A stretch of DNA of 64,000 nucleotides, from the NCBI GenBank assembly GCA_963925805.1, contig CAWUSE010000009.1:62001-126000 (forward strand), given 5' to 3'. A model generated the notes under the pieces. It made no database searches. It saw nothing but the letters and a program-made list of their open reading frames with translations, and had not been told where the DNA came from. Made by a program: the position numbers and the translations under genes. The first letter of the stretch is position 1. The number at the start of each line of letters is the position of its first letter. This document shows, piece by piece, positions 44,993 through 55,036 of this stretch. The DNA is from UBA10347 sp905182135. GTDB taxonomy: Bacteria; Actinomycetota; Acidimicrobiia; Acidimicrobiales; UBA10347.

Positions 44993-45943
44993 TCAGGCCG
45001 CTGCTTTACGAGCCTCAGCAACAAGGTCTCGCCCGGCTTGAGATGAAATCGCACCCGAGAGGCCGGCGATTATGATCGCCCCGCCGATGACGTGCACGAT
45101 CGTGAAACCTTCACCCAAAAATATCCAGGCAAACAATCCAGCGACTGCAGGTGTAGCGAGCCTGAAGAGCGGCGGGACATTTGCTGGTAGGTGCCGCAAC
45201 GGCCATGTCATTGCGATGTGTCCAAGAGCTCCCGGAATCAGCGCCATTCCTAAAGCCCGCCATAAGTCGGGCGATTCGACCGAACTGGGATCAGAACCCA
45301 GCATCAGGGCATAACCGCTCACGCACACCGCCGCTGTCGTCATCACGAATGCAAGGAAAGAAACGACCGGCACCTCTTCGCGAACCAACTTCGAGATGAC
45401 GAAGAAACAGGCAAATGCCGCTGTAGCCAGGAGGCCTAACAGCATGCCTAACAGGTCACCGTCGGGGCCCGACGACGACCCGAGCACGATGTATATTGCA
45501 CCTGCAATTCCAACGAGTGACCACCAACGGAATCGTGCAGCTGGGCGTTCGCCAAACAACGGGACCGCCAAGAGTGCAACCAGAATCGGCGCCAGCGTGC
45601 CCAGCAGCGAAACGTCTACGACACTCGTCCGCTTCACCGCGGTAAAGAAGGCGACTTGGTTAACCGAGAAGACCGCCCCAGCCAGCATCGCAAGCCTGAT
45701 GCCGCGGGCCGAACCGATCGAACGACCCGACAGCCTATGAACGAGCAGAGCCAGTGAGAATGCTGCCACCCCAAACCACAACCGCCAGAACGACAGAAGC
45801 AGACCTGTCGTATCCGACGACCGAGCCAGCACGGGGCCAGTCGCATAGAAAACGATGCCGAGAACCACCAGCTGAAACGGAAACCGGGCGCCAAACGCAT
45901 CGGCAGGCGAGCTTCGTTGAGCCAGCGAGGCCGGAGAAGACAT
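44993..45943 (-). CDS. EamA/DMT family transporter
   Basis: 316 residues with ten predicted membrane helices in two EamA repeats (FYATGPVLARSSDTTGLLLS, GIRLAMLAGAVFSVNQVAFF, and second-half LGEGFTIVHVIGGAIIIAG). DMT exporters of this kind move amino acids, nucleosides or other small metabolites across the cytoplasmic membrane. The GEG-type segment before the last helix is typical. No regulator or enzyme is coupled. Confidence 0.9.
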   Translation of the reverse strand: MSSPASLAQRSSPADAFGARFPFQLVVLGIVFYATGPVLARSSDTTGLLLSFWRLWFGVAAFSLALLVHRLSGRSIGSARGIRLAMLAGAVFSVNQVAFFTAVKRTSVVDVSLLGTLAPILVALLAVPLFGERPAARFRWWSLVGIAGAIYIVLGSSSGPDGDLLGMLLGLLATAAFACFFVISKLVREEVPVVSFLAFVMTTAAVCVSGYALMLGSDPSSVESPDLWRALGMALIPGALGHIAMTWPLRHLPANVPPLFRLATPAVAGLFAWIFLGEGFTIVHVIGGAIIIAGLSGAISSQAGRDLVAEARKAAA

Positions 45944-46238
45944 CCGAGTGTTCTAGCGGGCCAACCAGCGCTGACTATAACCAAAGCCGATATTTCCGCT
46001 TGTTCGAACAGTTTGGTTCATGATCGCGACGCTGTTTCAGAGTCCATGTGCATGGATGTGCTTCTTCGGGGCGACCTCAGCGTCGGGGGCTCGCCTCCTT
46101 AAGCTGCGGCGCAGACTGAAGCCATCTTTTATCGCACGAGTGCTTGTGTCACACACCTCCGGCGGTTCCAGGTCGAGTTAGTTGCCAACTGCCTGAACGT
46201 GGTTGACTCCATCGAACCATGACACGTTGAGGAGCGCT

Positions 46239-47462
46239 ATGGATCACACCAGACTGCAAGCTCGCTCTCGGCGCGACGTATTCGCCAAGCCCGGGTTCCC
46301 AGCCGTGTATGCCGTGGGAATGGTGTGGAGTTTGTGCCGGTGGGCGATTGGCTTCCTTGGTGCATACGTGGTGGCCGACGCGACGAGCTCGGCCCGACTG
46401 GTTCAGCTCACAGGCGCGCTGCTTTGGGCACCGTTACTGCTGACCGGCGTGGTCGGCGGTGCGATTTCCGATCGGATCTCTCGACGCAATCTCCTATTCG
46501 CTCAGTTCGGTATTCTCGGCCCGCTAACCGCTGGCATTGGATTACTAGCGCTCACCGACAACTTGACGCTCTGGGTTCTGTACCTCTATATGGTGGTAGC
46601 TGGCTTCGGTTGGGTCATCGACATGACCGCTCGACGCACGATGATCCACGACCTAGTCGGCGACGAACATATTGATGATGCAATGGCTTGGGAGGGACTC
46701 GCTTCGGCCTTTGGCCTGATTGCTGGGACAGTCGCTGGAGGCGTCCTCATCGGAACAACTGGCGCTGGCGGCGCCTATCTCGCCGTTGCCGGGGCCATCG
46801 CTCTTGCCGCCTTGTTACTTCTGGCAGTGCCGCCGACACCTCGCCGGATGCTCGAAGCAGATCAGGGTTCCACGCTGCGTTCAGATATCTCTGCGAGCGT
46901 CAATCTTGTCGGGCAACAGCCCACGCTCGCTTCGATACTGGGCGTCACTGCGCTCGTGAACTTCTTCCATTTCTCGTACTTCCCAATTGTGCAGGTCATC
47001 GCCCAGCGAGTCGACGCTTCACCCTTCCGCACTGGACTGCTGGCTGCAGCCACGGGCGCTGGAATGGCCGTGGGGGCGACCATCATCTTGCAAACCAACA
47101 TTCGACGGGGCAGCTCCTATGTAGTTGGGGCACTCGGAGGGTTCGTATTTCTCATCGGCTTCGGAGCCTTCGACCACTATTGGCTCGTTTTTGGATCCCT
47201 TTTCTTAGCCTCATCATTCATCGGCCTGTTTGCCTCAACCCAGGGAGCGCTGGTGATGACAGCAGTCGATCCGGCGATGAAAGGCCGAGCAATGGGCCTT
47301 TTGTCCATGGCGATCGGCGTGCTCCCGTTAGGAATGACGGCACTTGGCGAGTTGTCCGAAGTGCTCGGTGCTCCGACGGCTCTCATCATCTTCAACATCA
47401 CTGGCCTGATCTGCATACTCGCCTTTCTCCGCACGCGCCCTCAGGCATTTCACATCAGCTAA
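46239..47462 (+). CDS. MFS transporter
   Basis: 407 residues with about twelve membrane helices. The conserved loop between helices 2 and 3 is GGAISDRISRRNLLF, close to the MFS A-motif. ATG 46239 is preceded by GAGGAG five bases upstream, so it is chosen over TTG 46203. The general character resembles enterobactin exporter-like (EntS) members; the substrate is unknown. Monocistronic. Confidence 0.88.
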   Translation: MDHTRLQARSRRDVFAKPGFPAVYAVGMVWSLCRWAIGFLGAYVVADATSSARLVQLTGALLWAPLLLTGVVGGAISDRISRRNLLFAQFGILGPLTAGIGLLALTDNLTLWVLYLYMVVAGFGWVIDMTARRTMIHDLVGDEHIDDAMAWEGLASAFGLIAGTVAGGVLIGTTGAGGAYLAVAGAIALAALLLLAVPPTPRRMLEADQGSTLRSDISASVNLVGQQPTLASILGVTALVNFFHFSYFPIVQVIAQRVDASPFRTGLLAAATGAGMAVGATIILQTNIRRGSSYVVGALGGFVFLIGFGAFDHYWLVFGSLFLASSFIGLFASTQGALVMTAVDPAMKGRAMGLLSMAIGVLPLGMTALGELSEVLGAPTALIIFNITGLICILAFLRTRPQAFHIS

Positions 47463-47760
47463 CGCATGGTGAATCTCGCATCGCAACAAGTAGGGCTACA
47501 TCCCATAAGGTCCTTAAAAAAGGCGATCCACCGGTTCGACTCCGGCAAACGTCGGCGTCACCCACGAGCCCACCCTTCAGGTAGCGATTTATGTGGCCCG
47601 CGTGGCTTTCGTACCACGACACTCTCTGTTGATAGCCCTCCGGGAACTCGCTGCTCATAGCGAGCGGAAGGTGAGATCACGCTTGCAGCGTTGCGTCTGC
47701 TGAGCGTGCCCATCGGCCTTGAAGCAAAAACCTACGCCCGCGTTGCAGATCGAAGTAATT

Positions 47761-48522
47761 TCAGCTGGCAATGCTGAACGCCGTGTCGCGTTCCTGGTGC
47801 TTGCCGGTCAGGCCCGCCACGAGGAAGTCGACCGAGTGTCGCAGTTCTTCCACGGGAACCTCGGGGTGGAGCCCAGCGTTGGCGTGCAGTCGCTTGTCCG
47901 AACTGCCGAACGCATCGAACAGCGCCAAGCATTCTTGTCGATTGAACAACTCATCTTCGAGTTGCATGATGAACAACACCGGGATCTTTATGATGCGGGC
48001 TGCAGCGGTGATTAGCGGCCGGAAATGGTCAGGTCCTGTGATGCCCATAAGCCCAAGTACCGCAACCTCAACTCGGTCATCGGCGGCCACAAATGGTGCG
48101 CCATAAATCGTACCCATCGATAAACCCCAGTAACCGACCGGGCCTGCACCAACATCGGCCTGCGACCGGACAAAATCCAACGCTGCCATCCAGTCGGCGG
48201 TCATATCACCCACTGTGCCTTCGCGTTCCCACTCGGGCCAGAACGCTCTTCGTCCGCCATCACCAGATCGGCGCCGACCATGCACTGGACCATCGATCGA
48301 TAGGCCAATGAACCCATGCTCACCAACCAGCCGCTTGACCAGCCACGGGATCGGCTGTTGGCATCGGTCTCCCGATGCTCCATGACCAAAACACACCAAG
48401 GGAGCGCCCAGATCCCCATCAGGACGTTGCCAGAGCACGGCCGTTACCAGCCGACCATAATGCTCGAGGGTCAGCTCTCTAGCCCGAAGCCCATCGTGGA
48501 TCTGATCATCAATGAAGGTCAC
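47761..48522 (-). CDS. Alpha/beta hydrolase, paralogue of the 37865 gene
   Basis: 253 residues. VCFGHGASGDR, LSIDGPVHGRR, nucleophile segment GYWGLSMGTIYGAPF, VAVLGLMGITGPD, LFIMQLEDELFNRQECLALF and KRLHANAGLHPEVP align along the whole length with the gene at 37865-38587. Both are alpha/beta hydrolases of unknown ester or lactone substrate. It is divergent from the P450 operon, with about 120 bases between them, so shared regulation is possible. Confidence 0.85.
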   Translation of the reverse strand: MTFIDDQIHDGLRARELTLEHYGRLVTAVLWQRPDGDLGAPLVCFGHGASGDRCQQPIPWLVKRLVGEHGFIGLSIDGPVHGRRRSGDGGRRAFWPEWEREGTVGDMTADWMAALDFVRSQADVGAGPVGYWGLSMGTIYGAPFVAADDRVEVAVLGLMGITGPDHFRPLITAAARIIKIPVLFIMQLEDELFNRQECLALFDAFGSSDKRLHANAGLHPEVPVEELRHSVDFLVAGLTGKHQERDTAFSIAS

Positions 48523-48644
48523 ATCACAGGTTTATCGGATCAGAGGTGTGGTGTCGAGAGCGGTACGACCCGCCTCCTCAGCGACCCGCCTCAGCTCTCG
48601 ACCACTGTTGGCACGACATCGCAGTATCGGACTAGCTTCGATAT

Positions 48645-49952
48645 ATGGCAGTCACCGCAGCGGACCGAGATCTTGAGCACATCGATCTTGCTGATATCGA
48701 GCGATACAAGCGCGATGGCTACCCGTGGGATCAGTGGAAGCTGCTACGCGAACGCGCTCCCGTCTTTTGGCACGAGACATCTACATCGCCACCGTTCTGG
48801 GCGGTGACTCGTCACGCCGACATTCATACGGTGCATAGCCATCCCGAGGTGTTCATAAACGGCGGTCCCATTTTGCGGATGGATTCCAATGATGGACTCG
48901 ACGCCCTCTCCCGTTTTCACCGTCGTGACGCAGATCGCCACGGGTGGGACTCCGGCGAACCGTTCGACATGGTGTACAAAGATCGACCCGAGCATCTCGA
49001 CTTCAGAACGATCACGATGCGCAGGTTCACGCCTCGGGCGATGCGGCGCTTCGAAGCTCGGCTCGATGAGCTGGCTCGCCATCATGTCGCCGAGTTCGTC
49101 GAACGGCTCCGTAGCGGAGACGAAGTCGACCTTGTTGAAGAGCTGTCGACCCCGGTTCCTCTGGCCACCATCTGCGAGTTGCTCGCAATCGACCCGGCTG
49201 TCTGGTCTGATCTCAATGCGTGGACCAACGTGCTCTTTGAGCCCGATGCGGGCGCCGAGTTCGCCCGTCCCGGAGAATCGGTCACCGATGTTCGGCGTCG
49301 GCTGGGCCGCGAGTACTTCGACTTCCGAGAGGAACTCTTAGCTGAGCGTCGAGCGGCAGGGCCTGACGCCGACGACATAGTCACCGCACTGGTGCATGCC
49401 ACTGTTGATGGCGAGCCACTGAGCCAACAGCAACTCCACGGTTATTTAAACCTCCTGATCGGCGCAGGCAACGAAACGACCCGAAACTCGATTACCGGTG
49501 GTGTAGCCGCATTCGCTGCTCACCACACCGAACGAGATCGATTCGCAGCGTCACCGGAGACGATGCTCGAGACGACGGTCGAAGAGATACTGCGGTGGAC
49601 CTCACCGGTCATTCAGTTCGCACGGACCGCTGTTGCTGACTTCGAACTGGCCGACACTGCTATCCGCAGTGGCGACACTGTGGTGTTGTTTTATCCATCA
49701 GCAAATCGTGATGAGGCGGCCTTCGTCAACCCAGATCAGTTCAATGTCACACGCGACCCGAACTTCCACCTGGCCTTTGGGCACGGGCACCACTTCTGCC
49801 TTGGCGCCAACCTGGCCCGATGGGAGATGCGATCGGTGTTTCGTGAACTCGCACCGTGGCTCGGCAACATTGAAGTGGTTGGGCGCCCCGATGTAGCCCA
49901 CCATCTGCATGTCTACAACGTAAAGCATCTTCCCGTCAGCTGGGTCAACTAA
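48645..49952 (+). CDS. Cytochrome P450
   Basis: 435 residues. The I-helix oxygen-activation motif is GAGNETTRN, the ExxR motif is EEILRW, and the heme-binding loop is FGHGHHFCLGANLAR with the Cys ligand near residue 385. The first 45 residues lack a membrane anchor, so it is soluble. The sequence style (EPFDMVYKDRPEHLDFRTIT) is of the CYP125/CYP124-like sterol or fatty-acid group or related actinobacterial families. Ferredoxin and reductase must come from elsewhere. Followed by an LLM oxidoreductase and a hydrolase on the same strand. Confidence 0.93.
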   Translation: MAVTAADRDLEHIDLADIERYKRDGYPWDQWKLLRERAPVFWHETSTSPPFWAVTRHADIHTVHSHPEVFINGGPILRMDSNDGLDALSRFHRRDADRHGWDSGEPFDMVYKDRPEHLDFRTITMRRFTPRAMRRFEARLDELARHHVAEFVERLRSGDEVDLVEELSTPVPLATICELLAIDPAVWSDLNAWTNVLFEPDAGAEFARPGESVTDVRRRLGREYFDFREELLAERRAAGPDADDIVTALVHATVDGEPLSQQQLHGYLNLLIGAGNETTRNSITGGVAAFAAHHTERDRFAASPETMLETTVEEILRWTSPVIQFARTAVADFELADTAIRSGDTVVLFYPSANRDEAAFVNPDQFNVTRDPNFHLAFGHGHHFCLGANLARWEMRSVFRELAPWLGNIEVVGRPDVAHHLHVYNVKHLPVSWVN

Positions 49953-50102
49953 CACACCATTACCAGCCCACGTCACCTCGTACGAGCGCACACCAACTCG
50001 CTGACTTCAGCCTGTAAAACGGTCATCGTCGAGTCGCAGCTAGTTGCTCGATGTCGGGTCGCATAGTAAGCACGTATCCAACGATGGCGCCCTGGGGGTT
50101 CT

Positions 50103-51389
50103 ATGAAGTTTGTCTGGTTCAATCTGATGCCGTGGCCCGACCTGCCCGATGGCTTCCGCGAGAACCATCGCTCGGTATGGGTAGATATTGATTCAAAGCT
50201 CTTCGATCCTGAGCGAGCCAACGGGCTTTACCACGAGTACATGGACCAGCTTGAGTTCGCCGATGAGATGGGCTTCGACGGCATCGGCGTCAACGAGCAC
50301 CATCAGAACGGCTACGGCATCATGCCGTCACCCAATCTGATCGCCGCAGCGCTCGCTCGGCGCACAAGCAATGCTGCTATTTGTGTGATCGGTAATTCCA
50401 TCGCTCTCTACAACCCACCGATTCGCGTGGCTGAAGAGTTCGCGATGCTCGACTGCATCTCTGGAGGACGTCTGGTCGCCGGCTTCCCTGTAGGCACACC
50501 TATGGACACGAACTTCGCCTATGGCCAGATCCCGGCGTTGACTCGCGACAAATACGACGAGGCCCATGAACTCATCATTCGAGCTTGGGCCGAAGACGAA
50601 CCGTTTGCCTTCGACGGCAAGTACAACCAACTGCGTTATGTGAACTGCTGGCCTAAGCCGATCCAACGCCCTCGTCCGCCGATCTACATCCCCGGCGGAG
50701 GTTCGATCGAGACGTGGGACTTCTGCCTGGACCATGACTACAACTACTCATACCTTTCGTTCAACGGGCACAAGGCTGGCCGAGCGTTGCTGGAGGGCTA
50801 CTGGGAACGAGTCGCCGAGCGCGGTAAGGACGAATCACCAGGCCGAGCGTCGTTCGCTCAGATCATCTGTGTCGCCGACAACGACGCCCAGGCCGAGGAG
50901 TTGTACGCGGAACACATCTTGTACTTCTTCAACCGATGTCTGCACGTGCACCCAGGTTTCGCCGACCCGCCGGGCTACCGCACCGTCAACACCATCAAGT
51001 CCGGCAAGCTCGGCGGTCTTCGCAAAGAGAACCAGGAGTTGTTCAAGACCCTCACGTGGAAGGACCTTGTCGAGGGCGGGTTCGTAATCGCTGGCGGCCC
51101 CGACACCGTTCGGGAACAAATGGAGAAAATGATTAAGGACCTACGCATCGGCACCGTCTTCGGCCTATTCCACATGGGCGATATGCCCGACTGGAAGACC
51201 CGTTTCAGCACGCAGTTGTTCGCCGAGAAAGTGATGCCCAGCCTGAAGAACATCTGGCCAGAGCTTGAGACCGATGAGCGATGGTGGTGCCATCCGATCG
51301 AGGACCGGGTTCGTCCCGAGTACACGATCGAGTCGGCCCGGGCAATGGCACAGGCAGAAAGCCAGACCATGCCCGCACAATGGACGTGA
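50103..51389 (+). CDS. LLM-class flavin-dependent oxidoreductase
   Basis: 428 residues of the luciferase-like monooxygenase family. GFDGIGVNEHHQNGYGIMPS, GGRLVAGFPVG and FVIAGGPDTVREQM are typical. It uses reduced flavin (FMNH2 or F420) for monooxygenation; which one cannot be told. ATG 50103 follows GGGGG at good spacing. The next gene starts four bases after its stop, so the two are coupled and may oxidise and hydrolyse the same compound, in the manner of Baeyer-Villiger plus lactonase pairs. Confidence 0.9.
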   Translation: MKFVWFNLMPWPDLPDGFRENHRSVWVDIDSKLFDPERANGLYHEYMDQLEFADEMGFDGIGVNEHHQNGYGIMPSPNLIAAALARRTSNAAICVIGNSIALYNPPIRVAEEFAMLDCISGGRLVAGFPVGTPMDTNFAYGQIPALTRDKYDEAHELIIRAWAEDEPFAFDGKYNQLRYVNCWPKPIQRPRPPIYIPGGGSIETWDFCLDHDYNYSYLSFNGHKAGRALLEGYWERVAERGKDESPGRASFAQIICVADNDAQAEELYAEHILYFFNRCLHVHPGFADPPGYRTVNTIKSGKLGGLRKENQELFKTLTWKDLVEGGFVIAGGPDTVREQMEKMIKDLRIGTVFGLFHMGDMPDWKTRFSTQLFAEKVMPSLKNIWPELETDERWWCHPIEDRVRPEYTIESARAMAQAESQTMPAQWT

Positions 51390-51393
51390 TCTG

Positions 51394-52185
51394 ATGGCTC
51401 TCGCAGTCCAACGCCTGGCCACCCGCCGAGGGATCGAATGTGACCTTCTCTGCGCTGGTGATGGCCCAGATCTGGTGTTCTTCCACGGAGCCGGTGGCGT
51501 ATCGCCAAACGATCCACTATTACAGACGCTGGCTCAGACATTCCGGGTTCATGCCCCGACATGGCCGGGTTTCGGTGAGGACCAGACAGAGACCGCCATT
51601 GAAGACATGCTCGATTTCACGCTGCACGGCTGGGACTTGATCGATGCTCTCAAGCTGGCTAGGCCGCCACTGATCGTCGGTCATTCCATGGGTGCGATGA
51701 TTGCGGCCGAGATGGCAAGCGTCGCCCGCCATGATCTGCAACAGCTCGTTCTCTTGACGCCGGCCGGCATGTGGATCGATGCTGAGCCGACACCTGACCT
51801 GTTCGCAATGTTGCCGTTCGAAATGGCCCAAACGTTGTTTCATGACCCAGTTCAGGGCGAGAAGCTCATGACCGGTGGTCTCGACTTCAACGACAACGAC
51901 GCGCTGACAGCGTTCATGGTCAGCAACGCTCGTCGCCTAGGCACCGCCGGAAAAATCTTGTTTCCGATTCCAAATCGCCGATTGTCCAAGCGCATCCACC
52001 GAATCGGCGTGCCCACGCTGGTCGTCGGCGGGGCCAGCGACGGTCTGGTCCCGCCCAGTTACATCGAGCTCTGGGGCGAGTCCATCGCCAACTGCTCAGT
52101 TGTGATGATCGCCGAAGCAGGCCACATGGTGCACGTCGAGCAGCCCCAGGTTGTGGCCGACGCAATCGTTTCCTTCGCTACCTAA
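51394..52185 (+). CDS. Alpha/beta hydrolase coupled to the LLM enzyme
   Basis: 263 residues. Oxyanion region VFFHGAGGVSPND, nucleophile VGHSMGAMIAAEM, acid in GGASDGLVPPSY, and His in EAGHMVHVEQP form the full triad. ATG 51394 lies four bases after the LLM stop; the frame is open to 51265 but that part overlaps the LLM gene. Probably an esterase or meta-cleavage-product-like hydrolase. The tight spacing supports a shared pathway with the LLM enzyme and perhaps the P450. Confidence 0.9.
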   Translation: MALAVQRLATRRGIECDLLCAGDGPDLVFFHGAGGVSPNDPLLQTLAQTFRVHAPTWPGFGEDQTETAIEDMLDFTLHGWDLIDALKLARPPLIVGHSMGAMIAAEMASVARHDLQQLVLLTPAGMWIDAEPTPDLFAMLPFEMAQTLFHDPVQGEKLMTGGLDFNDNDALTAFMVSNARRLGTAGKILFPIPNRRLSKRIHRIGVPTLVVGGASDGLVPPSYIELWGESIANCSVVMIAEAGHMVHVEQPQVVADAIVSFAT

Positions 52186-52437
52186 CCGAGCCCGCCGCGC
52201 AGAGATACGGTCGCAACTGGATAGGTGCCAGATCGCTTCAGTTGGAATCGACACTGATCCCACAACTTTCCTCATTGCAACGAGCAACAGCGTCATCCCT
52301 CCTCACGCCACGTTCAGGGCGGCACCCATTGAATAGCGGGTGCGCCCCGACCCGCCATCTCTGGCTTCCACACGCTCACTTTCGGACGGGCGCCAAAACT
52401 CACTCGTAAGAAGCTCACCAACCGCTAGGTTTCCGGA

Positions 52438-53157
52438 ATGGGTCGCTGGGCATCGATAGATCTTGGTGCAGAGTCCATTCTGTTTGTCGATGATGACCTG
52501 GTGGCTGTTGACAAGGCACCGGGCGTGTTGTGCGATGCAAGCATCGATCCCGAGCGAGAACACCTGGGAACGGCCCTTCGCCGGTGGGCTGAAGACGACG
52601 ACGCAGAGTTTCTTCCGGCTCACCGTCTTGATCTCGGAACCTCCGGGGTCGTCTTGTTCGCTCGCAACCGTTCTGCTGCCACGGCCCTAATGAATCAGTT
52701 CCAAGAGCGAAGTGTTTCCAAGCATTACCAGGCGGTGGTCCATCTCCCAGCCAAGGGGCAATGGGCTGTGGGTGAGACGATCGACCGGCGGAGCTACTTA
52801 CGGCACCGCAAGGGCATGAGTGAAGAGGTCCGCAGCGGAGGTAAACCCGCCGAATCCGGCTTCGAGGTCCTCCATGTTGATGGGTCGCTTGCTCTCCTGC
52901 GGGCGTCGCCGAAGACGGGTCGAACCCACCAGCTGCGGGTTCACCTTGCCGCCCTTAACGCTCCCATTGTCGGCGATGATCGCTACGGGCGTTCACCTCT
53001 CGCGTCGTCTCATGAGCACAAGCCAAAACGACTCTGGCTTCACGCGTACATGCTCGCCATCACCCATCCGGTCTCCAACCAGCCTCTCGCAATTCGCAGT
53101 CGCCGAACTTTGGGTCTCGTGGACGCCACGCCCAAGGAAAGCGCATGCCCCGATTAG
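52438..53157 (+). CDS. RluA-family pseudouridine synthase
   Basis: 239 residues. The catalytic Asp lies in AHRLDLGTSGVVLFARN, and KTGRTHQLRVHLAALNAPIVGDDRYG is the second family signature. No S4 RNA-binding domain is present, so it resembles the short RluA/RluC-core type acting on rRNA or tRNA. The target uridine is unknown. Start ATG 52438; no operon partner. Confidence 0.9.
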   Translation: MGRWASIDLGAESILFVDDDLVAVDKAPGVLCDASIDPEREHLGTALRRWAEDDDAEFLPAHRLDLGTSGVVLFARNRSAATALMNQFQERSVSKHYQAVVHLPAKGQWAVGETIDRRSYLRHRKGMSEEVRSGGKPAESGFEVLHVDGSLALLRASPKTGRTHQLRVHLAALNAPIVGDDRYGRSPLASSHEHKPKRLWLHAYMLAITHPVSNQPLAIRSRRTLGLVDATPKESACPD

Positions 53158-53463
53158 CCGCCTGTCCAATACTGCTCGATACGCCCGGGCACAGCGGCAG
53201 ACTTCAGCTCGTCTATCGCACCATCTTGAGACGGAAGCAACGGATGTGGCTTTGTTCCGCCATAGTTCGATTAGATCGCCCCTTCGTGGGCACCAATTAC
53301 GGCCACTAGCACCGTCTCGCTAAAGCCAAGCTCTGTTCACAAATAATGGCGCTACCAGTCTGTGCTTTCTGGTCGAGGCGTTGACAGTTGGGCCTAACGT
53401 CGGACATATGACCAGTACAAGTGGTGAGAGTGTGTCGCATCGAACCAGCTAGCTTGGGCGCTT
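53158..53463. other. Intergenic stretch, nothing recognised
   Basis: Between the pseudouridine synthase and the MFS gene, both plus strand. No open frame with a domain, no tRNA and no strong hairpin is seen; it presumably holds the MFS promoter. Confidence 0.4.
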
Positions 53464-54663
53464 ATGTCTCATAGCCTCAGGGCCCCACAACGCAGGGTCA
53501 TGGGCTTACCTGCTGTCTTCCTTGTCGCCGCTTCCGCCGGCGTCGCTCAATCATTCGGGCGTTTCGCGTTTGGTGTCGTATTACCAGCGATACGCAGTGA
53601 CCTCAACCTGTCGAACACCATCGCAGGATCCTTGGCCACCATCAACGTTGGCGCCTACCTGGTTGGCACACTGGTTGTGGCCAGCGTCGCCAGCTCCTAC
53701 AAACTTCTCAGCATCATGCGAACGGGCTTCGTGTTCGCCCTGCTCGGACTCGTGCTGGCGGCTATAGCCCCCAATGTCCTGGTCGTCGGCCTCGCCATGT
53801 TTGCGTCAGGCTTTGGTGGAGCACTGATCTGGATACCAGCACCTGTTGTTGCCGCTGCAGCAATGCCGCCCGAGAAACGGTCACTCGCAATTGGATTATT
53901 AGGCTCTGGCATGGGGGCCGGCATTGTCTTCGCCAGCCAGCTCAGCAGCTACATCCGCTCATCATCAGGCGATGAGAGTTGGCGCTCTATCTATGTCGTA
54001 CTCGCTGCGATCGCGTTCATCGTCTTGGCCGCCACCTTCGTCTGCGTAGGCCATCAGCAGGACCAACCCAGCGGAACCAAAGGCGGCTTCGGGGGTTTCA
54101 CCGCTCTCAAACGAATGCCGGGTTGGAAAGCGCTGACGTCGGTCTACACCTCGTTCGGCTTCATGTACCTGTTAATCCTTGCCTTCCTGTCCACCCGGCT
54201 CGAAGATGACAACGGCTGGACAAGTTCCCGCGCCTCGCTTGCCTTTACCCTCGTCGGTGTAGCGATGATGTTCGGTGGGCCGATTTTTATCACTCTGGCG
54301 AGTCGGATCGGGTCTCGCCTTGGCCTGGCCGTGGCGTTCAGCAGTTGGGCCTTCGTTGTTTTGCTAATCCTTCCCGGTTGGTTCGCCGTGACCCTGCCTG
54401 CATCGGTTGCTGTCGGCCTTCTCTTTGCCGGCATCCCTTCGATGATTACGCTCTACGTCGTACGAAACACCACGGCCGAGGACTATGGACCGTCCTTTGC
54501 GGCAACCACGTTGGCCTTCGGGGTGGCACAGATGATCTCGCCGCAGGCGGGCGGTATTCTCGCCGACATCACAGGTTCGTTCACGATCGTTTTCATACTC
54601 TCGGCTGCTCTGGCAGGGACGGGCGTGGCAGCAGCCCTCCGGCTCCCCCGCCGCGACGAATAG
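53464..54663 (+). CDS. MFS transporter
   Basis: 399 residues with twelve predicted membrane helices in two halves. AGVAQSFGRFAFGVVLPAIR and ASVASSYKLLSIMRTGFVFA are typical of YbfB/aromatic-acid or cyanate-type MFS proteins, and a cytoplasmic central loop (HQQDQPSGTKGGFGGF) separates the halves. Substrate unknown. No regulator adjacent. Confidence 0.88.
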   Translation: MSHSLRAPQRRVMGLPAVFLVAASAGVAQSFGRFAFGVVLPAIRSDLNLSNTIAGSLATINVGAYLVGTLVVASVASSYKLLSIMRTGFVFALLGLVLAAIAPNVLVVGLAMFASGFGGALIWIPAPVVAAAAMPPEKRSLAIGLLGSGMGAGIVFASQLSSYIRSSSGDESWRSIYVVLAAIAFIVLAATFVCVGHQQDQPSGTKGGFGGFTALKRMPGWKALTSVYTSFGFMYLLILAFLSTRLEDDNGWTSSRASLAFTLVGVAMMFGGPIFITLASRIGSRLGLAVAFSSWAFVVLLILPGWFAVTLPASVAVGLLFAGIPSMITLYVVRNTTAEDYGPSFAATTLAFGVAQMISPQAGGILADITGSFTIVFILSAALAGTGVAAALRLPRRDE

Positions 54664-55024
54664 CTCAGAAGAGATGGCCGGATGTGCCGTCACTGCTGCA
54701 CACTCGCCATCGGCCCGCCAAGTGCGACTCTCGACCCAACAATCTTGTGATCGTTGCTTCTCGATTACTTCTTCCAGCACGTACGAGCCCTACTGACCGA
54801 AAATCGTGCCTCCATTGGTTGCCGGTCATCACTAACCTCGTTCAACACTCGGCATCCATGTCACAACTAATTGCTGCTTCGCCGATCGTTGTAGCCACCA
54901 GGCCGGCGGCACGCGTGCCCGAGGCAATCATGGCTGAGCTTCACTCGCAAGCAACACACGTAGTGGACGAAGTCGCTGACCGAACTCGATGTGCAGACTA
55001 TGCCTTTCAACCAATTAGTGCCTT
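54664..55024. other. Intergenic stretch between MFS and 2OG-oxygenase genes
   Basis: 361 bases with no supported gene between two convergent genes. The long plus frame crossing it (54345-55109) is a shadow of the MFS gene that continues by chance. The right end contains an 18-bp tandem duplication. Confidence 0.4.
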
Positions 55025-55036
55025 TCAACCAATTAG
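55001..55036. repeat. Perfect 18-bp tandem duplication
   Basis: TGCCTTTCAACCAATTAG occurs twice head to tail at 55001-55018 and 55019-55036. The second copy contains the last codons and stop of the 2OG-oxygenase gene, so the duplication repeats the gene's very end. Confidence 0.9.

Noticed and set aside
47520..47565. CCGGTTCGACTCCGG resembling a tRNA T-arm
   Set aside because: No acceptor, D or anticodon arms can be built around it, so it is not a tRNA gene; a remnant is possible but unsupported.
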